Origin: Burkholderia sp. 4M9327F10
GTDB taxonomy: Bacteria > Pseudomonadota > Gammaproteobacteria > Burkholderiales > Burkholderiaceae
Assembly (NCBI RefSeq): GCF_005503145.1
Contig: NZ_SCNV01000067.1
Coordinates: 1-41,761, forward strand
DNA: 41,761 nt
Direction: 5' to 3'
Shown: positions 31,010 to 38,987 of the stretch, piece by piece
How the letters are laid out: every line of letters begins with the position of its first letter
Numbering within the stretch: position 1 is the first letter of the stretch
Notes under the pieces: model-generated
The model's input: the letters and a program-made list of their open reading frames with translations, nothing else
Database searches by the model: none
Told to the model about the DNA's origin: nothing
Translations under genes and position numbers: made by a program

Positions 31010-31645
31010 ATGGAAAACCTGATTGTCGCCGTCGTCGCCTATCTGATTGGTTCGGTGTCGTTTGCCGTGATCGTCAGTTCCGTGATGGGGCTGGCCGACC
31101 CGCGCTCGTACGGCTCGAAGAATCCCGGCGCCACCAACGTTCTGCGAAGCGGCAACAAGACAGCCGCGGTTCTTACGCTGATCGGCGATGCGTTCAAGGG
31201 ATGGCTCGCCGTCTGGCTCGTGAGCCACTTCGGCGCGCACTACGGCCTCGACGATACGGCGATTGCACTGGCCGCAATTGCCGTGTTTCTCGGCCATCTG
31301 TATCCGGTATTTTTCCGTTTCAAGGGCGGCAAGGGCGTCGCAACCGCGGCTGGCGTGCTGCTCGCCATCAACCCGGTGCTCGGTTTTGCCACCTTGCTGA
31401 CCTGGCTGATCGTCGCGTTCTTCTTCCGCTATTCGTCGCTCGCGGCGCTGGCGGCGGCGGTGTTCGCTCCGCTCTTCGACGGCTTCCTGTTCGGCGCGAA
31501 CATTATTGCGCTGGCGATCGTCGCCATGAGCGCGCTGCTGATCTGGCGGCATCGCGGCAACATCGCCAAGCTGATCGCCGGGCAGGAAAGCCGCATTGGC
31601 GGCAAGAAGAGCGCAGAGGCGCAAACCACCGCCAAGCGGCACTGA
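31010..31645 (+). CDS. plsY: Glycerol-3-phosphate acyltransferase PlsY
   Basis: 211-residue inner-membrane enzyme that transfers an acyl group from acyl-phosphate to glycerol 3-phosphate, the first step of phospholipid synthesis. Family motifs are YGSKNPGATNVLRSG, then FLGHLYPVFFRFKGGKGVAT, with about five membrane segments and a charged C-terminal tail. ATG 31010 gives the standard N-terminus, MENLIVAVVAYLIGSVSFA. The upstream in-frame stretch encodes a Pro-Val-Ala repeat and probably is leader. The ribosome-binding site is weak (AAGAG). The gene is convergent with yajQ across 200 bp. Confidence 0.95.
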   Translation: MENLIVAVVAYLIGSVSFAVIVSSVMGLADPRSYGSKNPGATNVLRSGNKTAAVLTLIGDAFKGWLAVWLVSHFGAHYGLDDTAIALAAIAVFLGHLYPVFFRFKGGKGVATAAGVLLAINPVLGFATLLTWLIVAFFFRYSSLAALAAAVFAPLFDGFLFGANIIALAIVAMSALLIWRHRGNIAKLIAGQESRIGGKKSAEAQTTAKRH

Positions 31646-31845
31646 ATTTGCCAAAGCCAGGGTGAGGCTGTAGCGGCTGCGCGGCCGGAGAAAGCGCAGA
31701 GCCAGTCGGATACGCTCCGATGGCTACGGGCTCGCGGCTCACTCCGGGGTAGGGGCTCGACGTGCCCTGCGTCTTGCGCAAGAGAAATGCCCCCGGCATG
31801 GCGCAGGGCTTCGGGCGCTCCGCCTGACCGCCCCGCCTGACCGCT

Positions 31846-32331
31846 TTAGTCGCGGAAGTTGTTGAAGTCGAGCGGCGTATCCGTGACATCCTTGCGCAGC
31901 AGCGCAATCACGCTCTGCAGATCGTCCCGCTTGGTGCCCGACACACGTACGGCGTCGCCCTGAATGCTCGCCTGGACCTTGATCTTGCTGTCTTTCACGA
32001 GCCTGACGATCTTTTTCGCCAGATCGCCCGATACGCCTTTCTTCACGGTGACGACCTGCTTGACCTTGTCGCCGCCGATCTTTTCAATCTTGCCGTAGTC
32101 GAGGAAGCGCACATCCACATTGCGCTTGGCCATTTTCGACACCATCACGTCCTTGACCTGACCCAGCTTGAAGTCGTCGTCCGCGTACAGCGTCAGTTCA
32201 TGCTCCTTATGCTCGACGCGTGCGTCCGACCCCTTGAAGTCGAAGCGGGTGGAAATTTCCTTGTTGGACTGCTCGATCGCGTTCTTGACTTCGATCATGT
32301 TGGCTTCGCACACGACGTCAAACGATGGCAT
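31846..32331 (-). CDS. yajQ: YajQ family nucleotide-binding protein (DUF520)
   Basis: 161-residue protein of two ferredoxin-like domains. It begins MPSFDVVCEANMIEVKNAIEQ and has TRFDFKGSD, KIKVQASIQGDAVRVSGTKRDDLQ and the C-terminal PLDFNNFRD, all diagnostic of YajQ. Members bind nucleotides or RNA, and a Xanthomonas homologue binds cyclic di-GMP; the role here is untested. ATG 32331 has GGGAGAG upstream. An in-frame ATG at 32403 would overlap the murB promoter region and adds 24 non-homologous residues. Confidence 0.95.
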   Translation of the reverse strand: MPSFDVVCEANMIEVKNAIEQSNKEISTRFDFKGSDARVEHKEHELTLYADDDFKLGQVKDVMVSKMAKRNVDVRFLDYGKIEKIGGDKVKQVVTVKKGVSGDLAKKIVRLVKDSKIKVQASIQGDAVRVSGTKRDDLQSVIALLRKDVTDTPLDFNNFRD

Positions 32332-32394
32332 TGCTCTCTCCCAATAGTGCTGCGGTGCCTGGCGCCGCCGGACGGCTGCGCGCGATGCACTCGC

Positions 32395-32400
32395 TATAAT
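32395..32400 (+). promoter_or_regulatory. Probable -10 element of murB
   Basis: A perfect TATAAT in the 164-bp yajQ/murB divergent region would give a leader of about 90 bases. The -35 is poor. Confidence 0.45.
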
Positions 32401-32495
32401 CACGAACCGGACGTCATTTTACCGACGCCTTACTCTTTTGCCCAAGGCCGCCGCGCACCAACGCCGGGACGGCCGCAGACGGCCCTCACATTTCG

Positions 32496-33545
32496 ATGTC
32501 CCTGATGTCCCAGTCCGACTCCACTGTTTTACTCAGCGGCTACCCGCTCAAGGCCCACAACACCTTTGGCTTCGATGTTCGCGCGCGGTTCGCGTGCCGC
32601 ATCGAGCGCGAGGAGCAACTGCTCGCCGCCGTGCGCGATCCGCGAGTGGCGGGCTTGCCTCGCCTGGTGCTGGGCGGAGGCAGCAACGTCGTGCTGACGG
32701 GCGACTTCGAGGGCCTCGTGCTGCTGGTGGCGCTGGGCGGCCGGCGTCTCGTGCGTGAAGACGGCGAAGCGTGGTACGTCGAAGCTGCCGCCGGCGAAAA
32801 CTGGCACGACTTTGTGAGCTGGACTCTCGCGCAGGAAATGCCGGGTTTGGAAAATCTCGCGCTGATCCCGGGGACGGTGGGCGCTGCGCCGATCCAGAAT
32901 ATCGGCGCCTACGGCCTGGAAATGTGCGAACGCTTTGCGTCGCTGCGCGCCGTGGAGCTGGCGACCGGCGAGGTGCACGAACTCGACGCGGCGGCTTGCC
33001 GCTTCGGCTATCGCGACAGTTTTTTCAAGCGCGAAGGGCGCGACCGCTTTGTGATTACGTCGGTCACCTTCCGTTTGCCGAAGGCGTGGGTGCCGCGTGC
33101 GAGCTATGCGGACATCGCACGCGAACTGGCCGCCGAGGGGCATGGCGACGCCTCGCCAAGCGCGCAGGCGATTTTCGACGCAGTCGTGGCGGTGCGGCGC
33201 GCGAAGCTGCCCGACCCGGTGCAACTGGGCAACGCGGGCAGCTTCTTCAAGAATCCGGTGATCGATGCGGCGCGCTTCGAAGCGTTGCGGCAGCGAGAGC
33301 CGGAGGTGGTGTCATACCGCCAGCCCGATGGTGCGGTGAAGCTTGCAGCAGGCTGGCTAATCGACCGGTGCGGCTGGAAGGGCCGCGGGATGGGCGCGGC
33401 GGCCGTGCATGAGCGCCAGGCGCTGGTGCTGGTGAATCGCGGCGGCGCGAGCGGGGCCGAGGTGCTGGCACTGGCGCAGGCGATTCAGCGTGACGTGCGC
33501 GAGCGGTTTGGCGTCGAGCTGGAGGCGGAGCCGGTTTGCTTGTAA
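32496..33545 (+). CDS. murB: UDP-N-acetylenolpyruvoylglucosamine reductase
   Basis: 349-residue FAD enzyme that reduces UDP-GlcNAc-enolpyruvate to UDP-MurNAc in peptidoglycan synthesis. It is the type I form, as in E. coli: AHNTFGFDVRAR, LVLGGGSNVVLTGDF, LALIPGTVGAAPIQNIGAYGLE, RDSFFK, GNAGSFFKNP and LIDRCGWKGRGMGAAAVHE. Two near starts exist, ATG 32496 and ATG 32505, neither with a clear ribosome-binding site. It is divergent from yajQ and ends at a very strong bidirectional terminator facing argF. Confidence 0.96.
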   Translation: MSLMSQSDSTVLLSGYPLKAHNTFGFDVRARFACRIEREEQLLAAVRDPRVAGLPRLVLGGGSNVVLTGDFEGLVLLVALGGRRLVREDGEAWYVEAAAGENWHDFVSWTLAQEMPGLENLALIPGTVGAAPIQNIGAYGLEMCERFASLRAVELATGEVHELDAAACRFGYRDSFFKREGRDRFVITSVTFRLPKAWVPRASYADIARELAAEGHGDASPSAQAIFDAVVAVRRAKLPDPVQLGNAGSFFKNPVIDAARFEALRQREPEVVSYRQPDGAVKLAAGWLIDRCGWKGRGMGAAAVHERQALVLVNRGGASGAEVLALAQAIQRDVRERFGVELEAEPVCL

Positions 33546-33585
33546 GGGAGCTCCCGGGCGAGCAGAGCGTTTGTTGCGAGAGACT

Positions 33586-33622
33586 AAAAAGGCGCCACGA
33601 TCATCGATCCTGGCGCCTTTTT
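33586..33622. terminator. Bidirectional intrinsic terminator between murB and argF
   Basis: Perfect 12-bp arms AAAAAGGCGCCA (33586-33597) and TGGCGCCTTTTT (33611-33622) serve both strands, with a T-run on each. The 13-base loop contains GATC-ATC-GATC, which could pair further. Confidence 0.9.
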
Positions 33623-33698
33623 GCTGGCTGCTAGTGTGCAGAGATTGGGCCGCCTCGTAAGCGGACCTCAACGCGCCTAACCTCGCGAAGGCGTCCGC

Positions 33699-34628
33699 TC
33701 AGTGGTTCAGCTTGCCGAGCAACAAAAATTCCATCAATGCCTTTTGCACGTGCAGGCGATTTTCCGCCTCGTCCCACACGACGCTCTGCGGTCCGTCGAT
33801 CACCTCCGCGCTGACTTCCTCGCCACGGTGGGCCGGCAGGCAGTGCATGAAGAGCGCATCCGGGTTGGCGCGGGCCATCATCTCGGCGTCCACGCACCAG
33901 TCGGCGAATGCTGCCTTGCGCGCTTCGTTTTCAGCCTCGAAGCCCATGCTGGTCCAGACGTCGGTGGTGACGAGATCGGCGCCGGCGCAAGCCTCGTGCG
34001 GATCGTCAAACTCTTCGACGAACGGCGCGCTTTCCGCCGCCACCATGGCGCGGTCGAGCTTGTAGCCCGGCGGGGTGGACAGGCGCAGCTTGAAGCCGAG
34101 AATCTGCGCCGCTTCGATCCACGTGTACAGCATGTTGTTGGCGTCGCCGACCCATGCCACGGTCTTGCCGCGAATCGGGCCGCGGTGCTCGAAATACGTG
34201 AAGATGTCCGCCAGCACCTGGCAAGGGTGATATTCGTTGGTCAGGCCGTTGATGACCGGCACGCGCGAATTTTCGGCAAAACGCTTGAGGATGTCCTGGC
34301 CGAAGGTCCGGATCATGATGATGTCCACCATCCGCGAGATGACCTGCGCGGCGTCTTCGATCGGCTCGCCGCGACCCAGTTGCGTATCTCGCGTGCTCAT
34401 GAATACCGCATGGCCGCCTAACTGGAAGATGCCCGCTTCGAACGACAGGCGCGTGCGCGTGGAGTTCTTCTCGAAGATCATCGCGAGCGTGCGGTCGTGC
34501 AGCGGGTGGTAGGTCTCGTAGTTCTTGAACTTACGCTTCAGAATGCGCGCGCGCTCGAGCACATACTCGTAGTCTTCCAGCGAGAAATCGTTGAACTGCA
34601 GGTAGTGGCGAATTTTCTTGGCGGTCAT
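33699..34628 (-). CDS. argF: Ornithine carbamoyltransferase
   Basis: 309-residue enzyme that makes citrulline from ornithine and carbamoyl phosphate in arginine synthesis. The carbamoyl-phosphate site is EKNSTRTRLSFE. Other signatures are HPCQVLADI, VAWVGDANNM, TTDVWTSMGFE and FMHCLPAHRGEEV. ATG 34628 gives the standard start MTAKKIRHYLQF, but the nearest Shine-Dalgarno-like GGGAGA lies 16 bases away, too far. An in-frame ATT at 34637 has ideal spacing. The gene is divergent from DUF3579 and convergent with murB. Confidence 0.96.
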   Translation of the reverse strand: MTAKKIRHYLQFNDFSLEDYEYVLERARILKRKFKNYETYHPLHDRTLAMIFEKNSTRTRLSFEAGIFQLGGHAVFMSTRDTQLGRGEPIEDAAQVISRMVDIIMIRTFGQDILKRFAENSRVPVINGLTNEYHPCQVLADIFTYFEHRGPIRGKTVAWVGDANNMLYTWIEAAQILGFKLRLSTPPGYKLDRAMVAAESAPFVEEFDDPHEACAGADLVTTDVWTSMGFEAENEARKAAFADWCVDAEMMARANPDALFMHCLPAHRGEEVSAEVIDGPQSVVWDEAENRLHVQKALMEFLLLGKLNH

Positions 34629-35057
34629 AAAACAAATATGGCGGTCTCCCCCGGCGAAATTGCCGGACGTCGCCGCCATCGTTTGTGGTAACTCTAACCA
34701 GCATAAAGGATTTTTGCGTGTTTGACGAGTTAGCCGGAAAGGCTCTGCGGTCATTCCTACACGGGTGTACGAGTGCTCGGAGGATTCTTGTGTGCAGTGC
34801 GGAAAAAGGTCCGCTGCGCTATAATCTTGGGGTTTCCAAAAGCCCGGCAGGCAGGCTCCACGCCTGCGGGACACGGCTCGCGCGTATGGAAAGCTTTCCT
34901 GGCGGCGCGCCGTCATGACAATTGCCGAAGTGGCCCTGGTTGGCGCTGCGGCGCCTGTGGCGTGTCGCCTGGGGTCGTGCACGGCGGGTCGAGTGAGCCA
35001 GTCAGGCAGCCGCGTATTCGCTGGCATTTTGCTGGGCAGTCACACAGGTACTCCTAC
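34629..35057. promoter_or_regulatory. argF/DUF3579 divergent intergenic region
   Basis: This 429-bp stretch has no supported gene. For argF, a minus-strand -10 TATGCT (34705-34700) has a TCGTCA -35-like hexamer 17 bp upstream. Its leader carries a CCGGC/GCCGG hairpin (34651-34666) next to GGGAGA. For DUF3579, TATAAT lies at 34820-34825, giving a leader of about 225 bases that includes a bulged hairpin (CCCG-CAGGC with GCCTGCGGG, about 34843-34871). No riboswitch class is recognised. I saw no ARG box. Confidence 0.5.
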
Positions 35058-35399
35058 ATGGCCGAAGCAGCTCCAACCGAATATTTCATTCAGGGCATTA
35101 CCAAGAGCGGAAAGAAGTTTCGGCCGAGCGACTGGTCGGAGCGCCTCGCCGGGGTCATGTCCATGTTCGGACCGGGCTCGAAAAAAGGGCCGAACGCCTA
35201 CATGCAGTACTCGCTTTATGTCCGTCCTACGATGCTCGACGATCTCAAGTGCGTGATCCTCGACTCACGGTTGCGCGATATCGAGCCGATGGCATTTGAT
35301 TTCGTCATGAACTTCGCGAAGGACAACGACCTTGTGGTGACCGAGGCGTGCGAACTGCCTCCCGATCACGGTATCCAGCAAGCGCTGAAGGCCAGGTAA
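35058..35399 (+). CDS. DUF3579 domain-containing protein
   Basis: 113-residue conserved protein of unknown function, typical of betaproteobacteria. It begins MAEAAPTEYFIQGITKSGKK, then FRPSDWSERLAGVMSMFGPG, YMQYSLYVRPTMLDDLKCVILD, and an acidic-aromatic C-terminal half. No membrane segment or catalytic motif is evident. ATG 35058 has only a weak AGGT upstream. An in-frame ATG at 34773 lies before the predicted promoter. It sits between argF and rpsT, an arrangement I recall from Burkholderia. It is followed by a strong terminator, so it is a one-gene unit. Confidence 0.88.
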   Translation: MAEAAPTEYFIQGITKSGKKFRPSDWSERLAGVMSMFGPGSKKGPNAYMQYSLYVRPTMLDDLKCVILDSRLRDIEPMAFDFVMNFAKDNDLVVTEACELPPDHGIQQALKAR

Positions 35400-35452
35400 T
35401 CTGGAGCTTGCCACACCGGCAAACTGCGACAACAGGACGAATGGAAAAGATG

Positions 35453-35476
35453 AAACCCGCGCAAGCGGGTTTTTTT
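35453..35476 (+). terminator. Intrinsic terminator after DUF3579 gene
   Basis: AAACCCGC (35453-35460), loop GCAA, GCGGGTTT (35465-35472), with seven consecutive T (35470-35476). Confidence 0.92.
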
Positions 35477-35555
35477 GTGCCTGTCACCGGGCCGCGGGTC
35501 TGGGAGTGCCAAGCCCTGCACTGACAACGCATGAGCGGTAGTGAAGGGCGGAACC

Positions 35556-35584
35556 AAACAAAAAAGCCCGCCTAGGCGGGCTTT
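35556..35584 (-). terminator. Intrinsic terminator after rpsT
   Basis: Perfect 10-bp arms AAAGCCCGCC (35563-35572) and GGCGGGCTTT (35575-35584) have a TA centre. Read on the minus strand, the stem is followed by TTTTTTGTTT. Confidence 0.9.
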
Positions 35585-35634
35585 CATGACGCAGCGGAAA
35601 CAGGAGGTAGCCCACCGAAGCGGGCTGGCCGGAT

Positions 35635-35913
35635 TTACTGCGCTGCGGGCGCTTGCAGACCCTTGATGGCTGCAGCGAGGCGGCTCTTATGGCGAGCTGC
35701 CTTGTTCTTGTGAACGATTTTCTTGTCGGCGATGATGTCGATCGTCTTCGACGACGCCTGGAAGATCTCAGCGGCCTTAGCCTTGTCGCCGGCGTCGATC
35801 GCCTTGCGGACAGCCTTGATTGCCGTGCGGAACTTCGAGCGCAGCGCCGAGTTGTGCGAGTTTGCTTTGGCGGCCTGACGGGCGCGCTTGCGTGCTTGTG
35901 CGGAGTTAGCCAT
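35635..35913 (-). CDS. rpsT: 30S ribosomal protein S20
   Basis: 92-residue, strongly basic primary-binding protein of the small ribosomal subunit. The sequence MANSAQARKRARQAAKANSH, followed by LRSKFRTAIKAVRKAI and a C-terminal KIVHKNKAARHKSRLAAAIK, is diagnostic. AAGGAA lies upstream of the ATG. It has its own terminator, 50 bp after the stop. A good minus-strand promoter lies about 270 bases upstream, implying an unusually long leader. It is divergent from murJ. Confidence 0.98.
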   Translation of the reverse strand: MANSAQARKRARQAAKANSHNSALRSKFRTAIKAVRKAIDAGDKAKAAEIFQASSKTIDIIADKKIVHKNKAARHKSRLAAAIKGLQAPAAQ

Positions 35914-36190
35914 GACGGTTCCTTATCCTGTTCCTGTTTCCAGTACCTGACCTTCAAGTGGCCGGGCGCTGCTTTTAGATCGAACTCTTGGAAGCGATTG
36001 CCCAAGAGCGCAAAAAATGTCGAAGTGACTGACGAATCTGCCGATGCGTCTATTGACGCATCATCGACGCATCTATTGATTCAACTACGCGAAATCAGGC
36101 TCGTTTCAGCAGGCATTGACAGGGCGCTCAGGGCGAACCCAAGGCACATCGAGACGCTGTCCGAAAGCTGAGCAAGCTTCGAAACGGGCG
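35914..36190 (-). promoter_or_regulatory. Predicted long structured 5' leader of rpsT
   Basis: No gene is supported here. If the promoter at 36191-36220 is used, this is transcribed leader. It carries a perfect hairpin GATGCGTC-AATA-GACGCATC (minus strand, 36062-36043), a further copy of GATGCGTC (36073-36066), and TCTATTGA twice on the plus strand (36049-36056 and 36072-36079). Autoregulation by S20 is possible but not shown. Confidence 0.45.
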
Positions 36191-36220
36191 ATTATAGCAA
36201 CAAAATCAGGCACGTGGCAA
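36191..36220 (-). promoter_or_regulatory. Probable rpsT promoter
   Basis: Minus-strand -35 TTGCCA (36220-36215) and -10 TATAAT (36196-36191) are separated by 18 bp. Both are close to consensus, fitting a ribosomal-protein gene. It is the only strong promoter I found between rpsT and murJ on this strand. Confidence 0.65.
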
Positions 36221-36437
36221 ACGGAAATGCGTGGTTCGGCGGGGCAGCCGCCTTGCCAGGCAGGTGTGGTGGCGCCCGTTCAGTGCTTGGCCTGCGGGGC
36301 GGAGAGTCGTCCCGGCAGCGCAAAAACGCGTCGAAACCCCATTTTCGCAGCGCCTGGAATGCACGTCGAAGCGAACGTCTGCGCCGGAAATCGGTCCGAC
36401 TCGCGTCCCGGCTCGTCGACCGCGTCTGCGGCACCCG

Positions 36438-36443
36438 TATAAT
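36438..36443 (+). promoter_or_regulatory. -10 element immediately upstream of murJ
   Basis: A perfect TATAAT is followed after nine bases by ATG 36453, leaving at most a few bases of leader and no Shine-Dalgarno sequence. The -35 is poor. The rest of 36221-36437 shows nothing I recognise. Confidence 0.5.
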
Positions 36444-36452
36444 AAGCGCCCC

Positions 36453-38003
36453 ATGAATCTATTCCGAGCCCTGCTGACGGTCAGCGGCTTCACGCTGCTG
36501 TCGCGCGTGACCGGACTGGCCCGCGAAACGCTGATCGCCCGTGCGTTCGGCGCCAGCCAATTCACCGACGCGTTCTACGTCGCTTTTCGCATTCCCAATC
36601 TGCTGCGCCGGATCTCTGCGGAAGGTGCGTTCTCGCAGGCGTTCGTGCCGATTCTTGCCGAGTTCAAGAACCAGCAGGGGCATGACGCCACCAAGGCGCT
36701 TGTCGACGCCACCTCTACCGTGCTGGCCTGGGCGCTGGCCTTCCTCTCGCTGCTCGGCGTGGTGGGGGCCTCCGGGGTCGTGTTCGTGGTCGCGTCGGGT
36801 CTGGCCCATGACGGTCAGGCGTATCCGCTTGCCGTCACGATGACGCGCATCATGTTCCCCTACATCGTATTCATCTCGCTGACCTCACTGGCCTCGGGCG
36901 TGCTGAATACTTACAAGAACTTTTCGCTGCCGGCTTTTGCGCCCGTGCTGCTGAACGTCTCGTTCATCGTCGCGGCCGTGTTCGCCGCGCCGCATATGAA
37001 GACGCCGGTCTACGCACTCGCCTGGGCGGTGATCGCCGGCGGCGTGCTGCAGTTCCTCGTGCAGTTGCCCGGCCTCAAGAAGATCGACATGGTGCCGCGC
37101 ATCGGCTGGAACCCGGTGCGCGCGCTGGCGCATCGCGGCGTCAAGCGCGTGCTGGTGAAGATGGTGCCGGCCATGTTCGCGGTCTCGGTCGCGCAGATCA
37201 GCCTCATTATCAATACGAACATTGCCTCGCGGATCGGGCCGGGTGCGGTTTCGTGGATCAACTACGCCGACCGCCTGATGGAATTCCCGACCGCGCTGCT
37301 CGGCGTCGCGCTCGGCACGATCTTGCTGCCCAGCCTTTCCAAGGCGCACGTCGATGCCGATCCGCACGAGTACTCGTCGCTGCTCGACTGGGGGCTGCGC
37401 GTGACCTTCCTGCTCGCCGCGCCGAGCGCGATCGCGCTGTTTTTCTTTGCCGAGCCGCTCACCGCCACGCTGTTCCACTACGGCAAATTCGACGCCCACT
37501 CGGTCGTGATGGTGGGGCGTGCGCTGGCGGCATACGGGGTTGGGCTGATCGGGCTCATCCTCATCAAGATTCTCGCGCCGGGCTTCTACGCGAAGCAGGA
37601 CATCAAGACACCGGTGAAGATCGGGGTTGGCGTGCTGGTCGTCACGCAGTTGAGCAACTATGTTTTTGTGCCGATCTTCGCGCACGCAGGGTTGACCCTT
37701 AGCGTCGGGCTCGGCGCCTGCATGAATGCGATGCTGCTGTTCATCGGTTTGCGCCGGCGCGGCATCTATACGCCGTCGAGCGGCTGGCTGGTTTTCTTCG
37801 TGCAGATGATCGGCGCGTGCCTGGTGCTGGCGGGCGTGATGCACTGGTTCTCCATCAACTTCGACTGGATTGGCCTGCATGCGCGGCCGCTCGCACGCAT
37901 CGTGCTGCTGGCTGCGTGCCTCGTGCTGTTTGCTGCGCTATATTTCGGTATGCTCTGGCTGATGGGCTTCAAGTACGCGTATTTCAGAAGGCGAGTGAAG
38001 TGA
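36453..38003 (+). CDS. murJ: Lipid II flippase MurJ
   Basis: 516-residue inner-membrane protein with about 14 hydrophobic segments that flips lipid II to the periplasm. It begins MNLFRALLTVSGFTLLSRVT, followed by GLARETLIARAFGASQFTDAF, FRIPNLLRRISAEGAFSQAFVPI and LNVSFIVAA, the classic MVF family N-terminus. ATG 36453 is preferred for this reason. An in-frame ATG at 36231 would add 74 Arg/Pro-rich residues. Its TGA overlaps the GTG start of the next gene. MurB for the same pathway lies 4 kb upstream. Confidence 0.97.
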   Translation: MNLFRALLTVSGFTLLSRVTGLARETLIARAFGASQFTDAFYVAFRIPNLLRRISAEGAFSQAFVPILAEFKNQQGHDATKALVDATSTVLAWALAFLSLLGVVGASGVVFVVASGLAHDGQAYPLAVTMTRIMFPYIVFISLTSLASGVLNTYKNFSLPAFAPVLLNVSFIVAAVFAAPHMKTPVYALAWAVIAGGVLQFLVQLPGLKKIDMVPRIGWNPVRALAHRGVKRVLVKMVPAMFAVSVAQISLIINTNIASRIGPGAVSWINYADRLMEFPTALLGVALGTILLPSLSKAHVDADPHEYSSLLDWGLRVTFLLAAPSAIALFFFAEPLTATLFHYGKFDAHSVVMVGRALAAYGVGLIGLILIKILAPGFYAKQDIKTPVKIGVGVLVVTQLSNYVFVPIFAHAGLTLSVGLGACMNAMLLFIGLRRRGIYTPSSGWLVFFVQMIGACLVLAGVMHWFSINFDWIGLHARPLARIVLLAACLVLFAALYFGMLWLMGFKYAYFRRRVK

Positions 38004-38851
38004 TCACGACGACGCGGGTTCTCGACTATTTCAGTACGCTGGTCGCCGAAGACGAAAGTCTGCCCCTGACCGAGGCAGCGCTCTCGCTTGCACAGGACGC
38101 CTATCCCGATCTCGATCTGCAAGGCGCGCTCGCCGAGATCGACGAACTGGTGGTGCGCCTGCAGCGCCGCATGCCGGCCGATGCCGATATCAAGCAGAAA
38201 GTCGGCATTCTCAATCGCTTTTTCTTCCGCGAGCTGGGCTTCGGCAGCAACCTCAACGATTACTACGACCCCGACAACAGCCATCTGAACGTGGTGCTGA
38301 AACGGCGCCGCGGCATTCCGATTTCGCTTGCCGTGCTGTATCTGGAAATGGCCGAGCAGATTGGCATTCCGGTGCGCGGCGTGTCGTTCCCCGGCCATTT
38401 CCTGCTGCGCGTGACGACGCCTGACGGCGACGTGATGCTCGACCCGACCACGGGGCACTCGCTGTCGGAGTCCGAGATGGTCGAGATGCTGGAGCCGTAT
38501 GTGGCCTCGGCGGGCGAGTCGGTCAGCCGCGCCTTGCGCATGCTGCTGCAACCGGCCACGCGCCGCGAGATCATTGCGCGCATGCTGCGTAACCTGAAGG
38601 CGACCTATCTTCAGACGGAACGCTGGCAGCGGCTGCTAGGCGTGCAGCAGCGTCTGGTGATTCTGTTGCCCGAGAGCATCGAGGAAGTGCGCGACCGTGG
38701 CTTCGCTTATGCGCGGCTCGACTATCTGCGCCCGGCGCTCGAAGACCTGGAGCGCTACCTGGGCGACCGGCCCGATGCCGACGACGCGACGGTCGTCGAG
38801 TCGCAGTTGCACGAGTTGCGCCAGCGCACGCAGCATAACGACCGGGATTAA
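38000..38851 (+). CDS. SirB1 family protein (transglutaminase-like plus TPR)
   Basis: 283-residue protein of the SirB1 family: an N-terminal transglutaminase-like region (FFFRELGFGSNLNDYYDPDNS, RRRGIPISLAVLYLEMAEQ, GVSFPGHFLLRV, MLDPTTGHSLSE) and C-terminal TPR-like helices (RWQRLLGVQQRLVILLPESIEEVRDRGFAY). The function is not established. The start is GTG 38000, within GTGA overlapping the murJ stop, with AAGGCGA upstream. This indicates translational coupling to murJ. No other start fits the family N-terminus, ITTTRVLDYFSTLV. A terminator follows. Confidence 0.9.
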   Translation: MITTTRVLDYFSTLVAEDESLPLTEAALSLAQDAYPDLDLQGALAEIDELVVRLQRRMPADADIKQKVGILNRFFFRELGFGSNLNDYYDPDNSHLNVVLKRRRGIPISLAVLYLEMAEQIGIPVRGVSFPGHFLLRVTTPDGDVMLDPTTGHSLSESEMVEMLEPYVASAGESVSRALRMLLQPATRREIIARMLRNLKATYLQTERWQRLLGVQQRLVILLPESIEEVRDRGFAYARLDYLRPALEDLERYLGDRPDADDATVVESQLHELRQRTQHNDRD

Positions 38852-38869
38852 GTCAGCTACAGAAAGCAC

Positions 38870-38908
38870 AACGCCTGCGATGCGCATCGAGCGCACCGCA
38901 GGCGTTTT
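38870..38908 (+). terminator. Intrinsic terminator after murJ-SirB1 unit
   Basis: Arms AACGCCTGC (38870-38878) and GCAGGCGTT (38898-38906) are followed by further T. The loop holds the palindrome GATGCGCATC. Confidence 0.75.
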
Positions 38909-38987
38909 CATTTGTCTGCCCTCAAAACTTCATCGCGCATCGTGCTTCGGACGGTGCGCTGCATGACCCGAGGCACGGCACGCCCGA

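Noticed and set aside
31800..31860. Short tandem repeat CCGCCTGACCGC before yajQ end as a terminator
   Set aside because: It is only two copies, with no hairpin and no T-run in either direction.
34820..34920. Riboswitch in the DUF3579 leader
   Set aside because: A bulged hairpin follows the promoter, but no known aptamer pattern is recognisable and the downstream gene has unknown function.
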